From assembly GCF_937997595.1 (NCBI RefSeq), contig NZ_CALKTS010000099.1, forward strand, positions 1 through 10,907: a DNA stretch of 10,907 nt. Reading direction: 5' to 3'. The notes under the pieces are model-generated. The model was not told the DNA's origin, ran no database searches, and saw nothing but the letters and a program-made list of their open reading frames with translations. Below are positions 6,799-10,907 of the stretch, piece by piece (within the stretch, counting starts at the first letter, position 1; the number at the start of each line of letters is the position of its first letter). A program made the translations under genes and the position numbers. Source of the DNA: an uncultured Campylobacter sp. (GTDB lineage Bacteria; Campylobacterota; Campylobacteria; Campylobacterales; Campylobacteraceae).

Positions 6799-7605
6799 TT
6801 AAAAAAAGCTGTAAAGATCGTCGAGTAGGAAATATTTTTTATCGACGGTGCCTTTATAGAAGGATTCGAAAGTGTCCTCATAGGCCTTTTTGAAAAAGCC
6901 CTCTTTGCTAAGCGCGATCAAGCCTTTATTGATCGCTTCTAGCAGCTCCGCGTTACCCTTTTGCACCGCGACGCCCAAGAATACATTATCGCCTAAATTT
7001 TTTATATTGACCTCGACTGCGGGATCTACGATCGGATAGACCATTACAAAAAGGTTGTTGTTGCAATACCCGTCGATCTCGCCACTTTTTAATCTCCTGT
7101 AGCAATCGACTGAATCGTTGCAATAAGAAATATTATAACCGCCGTCCTTTTTGATATATGCCTCGCCGGTAGTCTTGCGGATGACGCCGATCTTTTTGCC
7201 CATCAGATCGCCTATTTTGTGAATATTTGAGTCTTTTTTCGTTAAAATTCCCAAATTCACCGTAAAATACGGCATCGAAAAATCCACGCTGCCTTTACGC
7301 TCTTCAGTGATGCTTGCAGCCGCGATTATCATATCTGCCTGATTGTTTTGCAGCATCGGAAAACGCACTTCGTTTGTTACCGGTATGAGCTCGATACGAC
7401 CGCCGCTGTTACCGAAAATTTTACCGGCTAGCGCGTTGGCAAGCTCGACTTCGAAGCCTTCAAAGCCTTTCTCGCTTGACTTGCTAAAAGGCGGCTCATT
7501 TTCATAAACGCCCACTCTGATAACCTTGCTTTGCTTTATTTCGCTTAAGGAATTCGCAAAAACAAAGATCGCCGACAATAGAATAAGAAAAAATGACTTT
7601 TTCAT
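6799..7605 (-). CDS. Amino-acid ABC transporter substrate-binding protein, paralogue 2
   Basis: A 268-residue family 3 binding protein, about 73 % identical to paralogue 1 by hand count with no gaps, so a recent tandem duplicate. The signal peptide is cut near VFA|NS (residue 17). It keeps the carboxylate-binding Arg (Arg103 in ITEERK), the Cys162/Cys168 pair and the tail KKYFLLDDLYSFF. It differs at the amino-group ligand position: paralogues 1 and 3 read DDN and TDN, whereas this copy has NNN (182-184), so the expected Asp183 is Asn. This may change or weaken ligand binding. The start is fixed by a strong AAGGAGG site 5 nt before the ATG. It is the first gene of a probable two-gene unit with paralogue 1, and its promoter must lie in the 436-bp spacer upstream. 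Confidence 0.9.
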   Translation of the reverse strand: MKKSFFLILLSAIFVFANSLSEIKQSKVIRVGVYENEPPFSKSSEKGFEGFEVELANALAGKIFGNSGGRIELIPVTNEVRFPMLQNNQADMIIAAASITEERKGSVDFSMPYFTVNLGILTKKDSNIHKIGDLMGKKIGVIRKTTGEAYIKKDGGYNISYCNDSVDCYRRLKSGEIDGYCNNNLFVMVYPIVDPAVEVNIKNLGDNVFLGVAVQKGNAELLEAINKGLIALSKEGFFKKAYEDTFESFYKGTVDKKYFLLDDLYSFF

Positions 7606-7636
7606 AATTTCCTCCTTGAATTTTAAATTTTTCGTA

Positions 7637-7642
7637 ATTGTA
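7637..7642 (-). promoter_or_regulatory. Candidate -10 box for the two-gene binding-protein unit
   Basis: The minus strand reads TACAAT about 32 nt before the ATG at 7605, in AT-rich DNA without a clear -35. Other AT-rich words nearby could serve equally well. Confidence 0.35.
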
Positions 7643-7796
7643 ATGTAAATTTTCTTAAAATTTCATTTTACTAGAACCGAAACTATTCCCTAAATTGCGA
7701 GTTTAGCGATAAAATTTCGTAACTAAAATTTCTAAGCATAATGATAGAGGCTTTTTAAATTTTGCTGCCTTGCGCCAAACCCTGCCTGCTCTCATT

Positions 7797-7820
7797 AAAT
7801 TTTAGCGCTTCGCTTAAATT
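7797..7820. repeat. Near-perfect inverted repeat AATTT-t-AGCG / CGCT-t-AAATT
   Basis: Two 10-nt arms with one central T-T mismatch surround a CTT loop. It lies 30 bp from the terminator-like hairpin at 7848. The function is unknown. Confidence 0.45.
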
Positions 7821-7841
7821 CTGTGCGTCTATTAGCGCCAT

Positions 7842-7900
7842 AAAAATAGCGCGCCACTGCGAAATTCTATGGAATTTTATAAATTCTGCAACGGCGCGTT
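7842..7900 (-). terminator. Probable intrinsic terminator of paralogue 3
   Basis: Nineteen-nt arms (7882-7900 and 7848-7866) pair on the minus strand through a CGCGCC/GGCGCG core, TGC/GCA and AATT/AATT. Three G-U wobbles fall on the RNA of this strand and would be A-C mismatches on the other, so the hairpin favours minus-strand transcripts. A T5 run follows at 7846-7842. It lies about 140 nt past the paralogue 3 stop. Confidence 0.5.
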
Positions 7901-7925
7901 AGTAAAATCTTACAATCTAAACCAA

Positions 7926-7966
7926 GCTCGCAAAGTCGGACAAAATAGCAAGGCTATGCGAGCCTT
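7926..7966 (-). terminator. Alternative hairpins just downstream of paralogue 3
   Basis: AGCCTT/AAGGCT (7961-7966 with 7950-7955, 5-nt loop) forms a compact hairpin followed on the minus strand by GCTATTTT. GCTCGCA/TGCGAGC (7926-7932 with 7957-7963) uses overlapping bases, so only one can form at a time. Confidence 0.4.
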
Positions 7967-8041
7967 TTAAATTTTACCTGGCGAGAGCACACAGCTATGC
8001 TTACGAAAACAAACACAGGCGAGCTGTATCGCTATGCCCGC

Positions 8042-8848
8042 CTAAAATAAGCTATAAAGGTCATCCAGCAAGAAATATTTTTTCTCCGCAGTGCCCTTGT
8101 AATACGGCTCGATAGTCTCGTCATAGGTCTTTTTCATAAAGCCGTTCTTGCTTAGCTTGACTAGCTCGCCATTTAAGAACTCAAGCAGATCCTTATTGCC
8201 TTTAGAAACCGCGATGCCTAAGAAATCCGAAACGCCTAAATTTTTTATATTTACCTCAGTGTCGCTGTCGATGACAGCATAAGCCAAAACTATCAGATTG
8301 TCTGTCGCATATCCGATGCCCTTACCATCCTTTAGCATTTTATAGCATTCGTTTGCGGTAGCGCAATTTACAATTTCAAAGCCCTCTTTTCTAAAATACG
8401 CCTCACCCGTAGTTCCGCTTTCTGCGATGATCGGCTTACCGTGTAAATCAGACATAGTTTTGATTTTATCGCCCTTGCGGGTTAGCACGCCGATATTTAC
8501 TGCGAAATACGGCGTCGTAAAATCGACCACCTGCTTACGCTCATTTGTGATCGTAAAGGTCGCAAGCACCATATCTACTTTATTTTCTTCCAACGCTTTT
8601 AAACGCTCACTAGCCTTTACGGGTACGAATTCTACCTTGCCCGCCTTGCCACCGAATATATCTTTTGATAACGCCTCGGCTAGGGTCACCTCAAATCCTT
8701 GAAATTTGCCGTCTTCAAATTTACTAAAAGGCGGTTGCGCCTCAAATACGCCTACGCGCACACTGCCCGATTGCCTAATCTCAGATAGGGTATTTGCCAC
8801 TACACTACTTGTAAATAGCAATAAAATTCCCAAAATTATCTTTTTCAT
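8042..8848 (-). CDS. Amino-acid ABC transporter substrate-binding protein, paralogue 3
   Basis: A 268-residue family 3 periplasmic binding protein of the same length and plan as paralogues 1 and 2 but clearly more distant, roughly half identical by eye. The signal peptide is cut near VVA|NT (residue 18). Lobe 1 has VFEAQPPFSK (34-43), GFEVTLAEAL (51-60) and VDMVLATFTITNERK (91-105), close to PEB1-type aspartate/glutamate binding proteins. Arg104 is the expected carboxylate ligand and Asp183 the amino-group ligand. Cys162 and Cys168 match the pair in the other two, and the tail KKYFLLDDLYSLF is shared. AAAGGAA lies 4 nt before the ATG at 8848. It is separated from paralogue 2 by terminator-like hairpins, so it is probably transcribed on its own. 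Its ligand is unknown, and no transporter partner gene is beside it. Confidence 0.9.
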   Translation of the reverse strand: MKKIILGILLLFTSSVVANTLSEIRQSGSVRVGVFEAQPPFSKFEDGKFQGFEVTLAEALSKDIFGGKAGKVEFVPVKASERLKALEENKVDMVLATFTITNERKQVVDFTTPYFAVNIGVLTRKGDKIKTMSDLHGKPIIAESGTTGEAYFRKEGFEIVNCATANECYKMLKDGKGIGYATDNLIVLAYAVIDSDTEVNIKNLGVSDFLGIAVSKGNKDLLEFLNGELVKLSKNGFMKKTYDETIEPYYKGTAEKKYFLLDDLYSLF

Positions 8849-8923
8849 ATCGTTCCTTTAATTACAATGATTAGCCTAGCCGCGCATTCGCGTCGCTTTG
8901 GCAAGCCGTTTTAAGCCGGTCGT

Positions 8924-8929
8924 ATATTA
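8924..8929 (-). promoter_or_regulatory. Candidate -10 box for paralogue 3
   Basis: The minus strand reads GAATAATATACG, containing TAATAT about 75 nt before the ATG at 8848. A second -10-like word (TGTAAT) nearer the gene would place the start of transcription on the ribosome site and is less likely. Confidence 0.3.
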
Positions 8930-8980
8930 TTCGCTCACTTCTCCTTTCGACATTTTTTAAAATTTCTTTACCTTTGAAAT

Positions 8981-9002
8981 TTTGCGGCGCATTTTACGCA
9001 AA
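8981..9002. terminator. Hairpin TTTGCG / CGCAAA just downstream of ung
   Basis: A 6-bp perfect stem around a 10-nt loop starts 17 nt past the ung stop. Flanking AAA and TTT could extend it past one bulged T. The following T run on the minus strand is short (ATTTC), so it is a weak terminator candidate. Confidence 0.35.
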
Positions 9003-9019
9003 TTTCATTTAAAATACAT

Positions 9020-9715
9020 TTAATCTGCGCCGTGATTTAGATCCCAATCGATCTCTCCCAAGCCGTGCGCGCGCAGATATTCGTTGCATCTGCTAAAATG
9101 CTTGCAGCCAAAAAACGCCCCTCCGGCAAGCGGGCTAGGATGAGCGGCGGTTAAAATGAGATGCCTCTGCGCATCGATCAGCACCGATTTTGCTTTGGCG
9201 AAATTTCCCCACAGCATAAAGACCAAATTTTGCCGCTTCGCGCTTAAAATTTTAATCACGGCGTCGGTAAAAATTTGCCAGCCGAAGCCGCTGTGCGAGT
9301 TTGCGCGGTTCGCGCCCACGCTAAGGCTCGCATTAAGTAGCAGCACGCCCTGCTTCGCCCAGTAGCTCAGATCGCCGCTAGCAGGCTCGCTGATACCCAG
9401 ATCGCTCTTAATCTCTTTGTAGATGTTTACGAGGCTGGGCGGGATTCGCACGCCGTGCGGCACCGAAAAGCTAAGCCCCATCGCCTGATGCGCGCCGTGG
9501 TAGGGATCCTGCCCCAAAATCACCGCGCGCACCCGCTCAAACGGAGTAAGATTGAAGGCATTAAAGATCAAATTTCCCGGCGGATAGACGATCTCGCGCG
9601 CCTTTGCGGCGAGCAGGTTTTCTTTGATCTTCGCAAAATACTCGCTTAAAAATTCCTCCCTAAGCGCCTCTTTCCAGCCGCTCTCGATCCTCACGTCGTC
9701 TAAATTTATCTGCAT
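9020..9715 (-). CDS. ung: Uracil-DNA glycosylase, family 1
   Basis: A 231-residue cytosolic enzyme that removes uracil from DNA and starts base-excision repair. All family 1 motifs are present. The water-activating loop GQDPYH (68-73) carries catalytic Asp70. LSFSV (81-85) supplies the stacking Phe83. LLLNASLSV (126-134) contains Asn128, which recognises uracil. A Ser/Gly-rich NSHSGFGW segment follows. HPSPLAGGAFFGCKHF (192-207) has catalytic His192 and the intercalating Leu196. The length is normal. The ATG at 9715 is preceded by AAAGGA with a 5-nt gap, and the N-terminus MQINLDDVRIESGWKEAL is typical. It has its own upstream -10-like box and is separated by 171 bp from paralogue 3, so it is probably monocistronic. 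The assignment is essentially certain. Confidence 0.97.
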   Translation of the reverse strand: MQINLDDVRIESGWKEALREEFLSEYFAKIKENLLAAKAREIVYPPGNLIFNAFNLTPFERVRAVILGQDPYHGAHQAMGLSFSVPHGVRIPPSLVNIYKEIKSDLGISEPASGDLSYWAKQGVLLLNASLSVGANRANSHSGFGWQIFTDAVIKILSAKRQNLVFMLWGNFAKAKSVLIDAQRHLILTAAHPSPLAGGAFFGCKHFSRCNEYLRAHGLGEIDWDLNHGAD

Positions 9716-9749
9716 GCCGGTCCTTTAAATTTAATGAATTAACGCCCTA

Positions 9750-9755
9750 ATTTTA
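9750..9755 (-). promoter_or_regulatory. Candidate extended -10 box of ung
   Basis: The minus strand reads TTGTAAAAT, that is TAAAAT preceded by TG, about 35 nt before the ung ATG. Position and the TG extension support it; no -35 is evident. Confidence 0.45.
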
Positions 9756-9801
9756 CAATAAATTTTAAAAATAGCGTCGCGACCAATTACAGATGCGTCC
9801 A

Positions 9802-10032
9802 TTAATACCCCATTTTATTTATTTGAACTATATTAAGTTCCGGATAAAAAATAACCTCGTGGTCATAATCGTCCGGCTGTTCCCATTTGTGCTCTTTTTT
9901 GTGCCATATTCGCCTTTTATCGTTAATTAGCGCCGTTAGGTTTAAATTTTCGATCGAGCCATAGATCAGATATTCCTTATCACCTGCATAATGATATGAC
10001 GGCATCGCCCAGGATATTTTAAATTCGTGCAA
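9802..10032 (-). CDS. Hypothetical C-terminal fragment, open after the in-frame stop
   Basis: This is a 76-codon frame that could only begin at a TTG (10032), with no ribosome site before it. Its amino-acid make-up (Trp, Tyr, His, Asp rich, ending NIVQINKMGY) looks like real soluble protein. It reads in the same frame as the membrane gene ending at 10084. The 17 codons before the TTG, back to that stop, are also open and protein-like. It is therefore best read as the C-terminal part of the split frame at 9802-10413 rather than as an independent gene. Confidence 0.35.
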   Translation of the reverse strand: MHEFKISWAMPSYHYAGDKEYLIYGSIENLNLTALINDKRRIWHKKEHKWEQPDDYDHEVIFYPELNIVQINKMGY

Positions 10033-10083
10033 ATTTGTAGTTTCAGCTATGCAATCGGACTCAGAAACAAGCTCATAGCCCTT

Positions 10084-10413
10084 TTATAGCATTTCTTGTT
10101 GTGTTGCGATAAAAGGCTTATCCGCCTTTATAAAATGCGTGTAACAGATGCAAGTCTGTATTTTTTCGCTGCATGATAAGGAAGGTCTTTTTTTACGATA
10201 AATTAATAAAGTTTCTCCATTCGCATTTGTTAAAGATTTAAATTTAATCAAATCTTGATTTTCTATATACGAAAACCCCGTATTAAGGGGCGAGAATAAA
10301 AATGCTATAAATAAAACAAACAATATCAATGCCGCAAACGGTAATATCAATGCTGCGAGTATGACGATCTTGATGACTTTCCACAATGTTTTTAATATCT
10401 TTACTGCTTGCAT
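10084..10413 (-). CDS. Small hypothetical membrane protein, probably truncated
   Basis: A 109-residue protein with a basic N-terminus and one long hydrophobic segment (about residues 13-42), which predicts an inner-membrane anchor with the rest facing the periplasm. The C-terminal part has Cys at 81, 88 and 90. A strong GAGGAGGT site lies 8 nt before the ATG at 10413, and an exact TATAAT box lies further upstream, so it is expressed at least to the TAA at 10084-10086. The reading frame continues past that TAA for 93 more codons, so this is likely the front part of a longer gene. The family is not recognised. The region is much richer in AT than ung or the DJ-1-type gene. Confidence 0.6.
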   Translation of the reverse strand: MQAVKILKTLWKVIKIVILAALILPFAALILFVLFIAFLFSPLNTGFSYIENQDLIKFKSLTNANGETLLIYRKKRPSLSCSEKIQTCICYTHFIKADKPFIATQQEML

Positions 10414-10446
10414 TAAGATTTACCTCCTCTCTATTTTAAAATTTAC

Positions 10447-10465
10447 TGCGGTATTATAAACCGCA
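10447..10465 (-). promoter_or_regulatory. -10 box enclosed in an inverted repeat, upstream of the split membrane gene
   Basis: TGCGGT and ACCGCA form a perfect 6-bp inverted repeat around seven bases that hold, on the minus strand, the exact -10 hexamer TATAAT (10458-10453). The ATG at 10413 is about 40 nt downstream. The arrangement resembles a repressor operator centred on the promoter. It could also be a hairpin at the end of the DJ-1-type gene transcript, though no T run follows. Confidence 0.5.
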
Positions 10466-10491
10466 CCGCCAACCTTAGCGGCTTTAAAATT

Positions 10492-10907
10492 TCATCGTAC
10501 GAACTTGCTTCTAAGGCCGTAATAAGGATAGTCCATCGCCGCAGCGGCAGCCTCTCGCGCCTGGACGCCTGCAAATTTTTCAATCACGCAAAGTCCAAGC
10601 TCTATGGAGCTGCTTACGCCGCCTGCGGTGATGATCTCGCCTCCTGCGGGCAGGCTTTCGCGCGCTAGCCGCTCGTGCACTACGTCCGCACAGTAAGGCG
10701 CCAGCAGATCGTAGCAAAACGGGTGCGTGGTCGCGCGCTTTCCGCGTAAAAACCCCGCTGCGCCCAGAAGCAGCGAACCGGTGCAAACGCTAAACTTATA
10801 CTTCGCATCGCGCGCGGTTGCGAGCCACGAGATGAAGCCCGCATCGTCTTTAAGGCGGCGCGTCGCCATACCGCCGGGCACAAAAACCGCATCAAAGCCG
10901 CCTAGAT
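10492..10907 (-). CDS. DJ-1/PfpI-family protein, C-terminal 138 residues (5' end outside the window)
   Basis: The frame is open from the right edge to TGA at 10492-10494. An internal GTG (10881) and ATG (10869) are not likely starts, because the protein-like reading LGGFDAVFVPGG continues to the edge and the N-terminal part of the fold would otherwise be missing. The visible part has the family's FDAVFVPGG strand and loop. It also has the nucleophile elbow FSVCTGSLLLGAAG, with the reactive Cys at visible residue 41, and the RATTHP segment. AGGVSSSIELGL follows, matching the isonitrile-hydratase and AraC-linked branch of DJ-1/PfpI proteins rather than DJ-1 itself. No AraC DNA-binding domain follows, since the protein ends soon after at SKFVR. 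It is probably a stand-alone cytosolic enzyme of about 200 residues; the substrate is unknown. Confidence 0.85.
   Translation of the reverse strand, partial: LGGFDAVFVPGGMATRRLKDDAGFISWLATARDAKYKFSVCTGSLLLGAAGFLRGKRATTHPFCYDLLAPYCADVVHERLARESLPAGGEIITAGGVSSSIELGLCVIEKFAGVQAREAAAAAMDYPYYGLRSKFVR

Larger units (their letters stand above)
7606..8041. other. 436-bp spacer between binding-protein genes: promoter and hairpins, no gene
   Basis: No credible reading frame was found. From the paralogue 3 stop leftward it holds a hairpin with mutually exclusive pairings (7926-7966), a long hairpin with T5 on the minus strand (7848-7900) and a near-perfect palindrome (7797-7820). The AT-rich promoter region of paralogue 2 follows. 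It therefore both ends the upstream transcript and starts the next. Confidence 0.6.
9802..10413 (-). pseudogene. 203-codon membrane-protein frame split by one in-frame TAA
   Basis: Read from ATG 10413, the frame gives 109 residues ending ATQQEML, one TAA, then 93 residues beginning KGYELVSESDC and ending at TAA 9802-9804. There is no frame shift: 10086 to 10032 is exactly 18 codons. The join reads naturally as a single helix-rich segment (QQEML-x-KGYELV). A one-base change from CAA, GAA or AAA would create this stop. The whole product would be an N-terminal anchor followed by an extracytoplasmic domain of about 160 residues with Cys at 81, 88, 90 and 121. The alternatives are a sequencing error, translational read-through, or two genes that abut in frame by chance. 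Read-through is unsupported: the codons after the stop do not match the known UAG-CARYYA read-through context. Confidence 0.55.

Noticed and set aside
8935..8961. Eight-codon frame (MSKGEVSE) upstream of paralogue 3
   Set aside because: It has no ribosome site at proper spacing, ends before the predicted transcript start, and holds no run of a single amino acid to suggest attenuation.
10580..10895. 68- and 71-codon minus-strand frames at the right edge
   Set aside because: They are other-frame shadows of the DJ-1/PfpI-type gene, which carries the family motifs.

Overview
The window looks like a chromosomal segment of an epsilonproteobacterium, most likely Campylobacter from the higher-GC, mainly oral group (C. 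gracilis, C. rectus or C. showae type). That placement is inferred from three things: the pervasive AAATTT / TAAAATTTT words in spacers and codons, TATAAT-like -10 boxes without a clear -35, and the flavour of the RadA, Ung and BrnQ proteins. No rRNA, tRNA, CRISPR array, transposase or phage gene was seen.

Layout. Positions 1-1171 (minus) hold the first 390 codons of an unrecognised protein that runs off the left edge. brnQ (1364-2695, minus), a sodium/branched-chain amino acid symporter, ends at a hairpin terminator. A 199-bp divergent promoter region separates it from radA (2895-4244, plus), a recombination and repair ATPase. About 750 bp without a credible gene follow (4245-4996), rich in hairpins and carrying a G8 tract. 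Next is an unrecognised inner-membrane protein (4997-5740, plus).

Positions 5975-8848 hold three paralogous 268-residue periplasmic solute-binding proteins on the minus strand, with no permease or ATPase gene beside them. The first two (5975-6781 and 6799-7605) are adjacent, about 73 % identical by hand count, and probably one operon. The third (8042-8848) is more distant and lies behind a 436-bp structured spacer. ung (9020-9715, minus) follows.

An AT-rich island (about 36 % GC by hand count, against well over 50 % in sampled lines of both neighbours) then carries a 203-codon membrane-protein frame cut by one in-frame TAA (9802-10413, minus). The window ends inside a DJ-1/PfpI-family gene (10492-10907, minus), whose 5' end lies outside.

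How they work together. There is no single pathway. Amino-acid uptake links brnQ and the three binding proteins, and radA and ung are DNA-repair housekeeping genes. The points most worth a second look are the orphan binding-protein cluster, with its shared C-terminal tail, cysteine pair and a ligand-site Asp-to-Asn change in the middle copy, and the in-frame stop in the AT-rich island.
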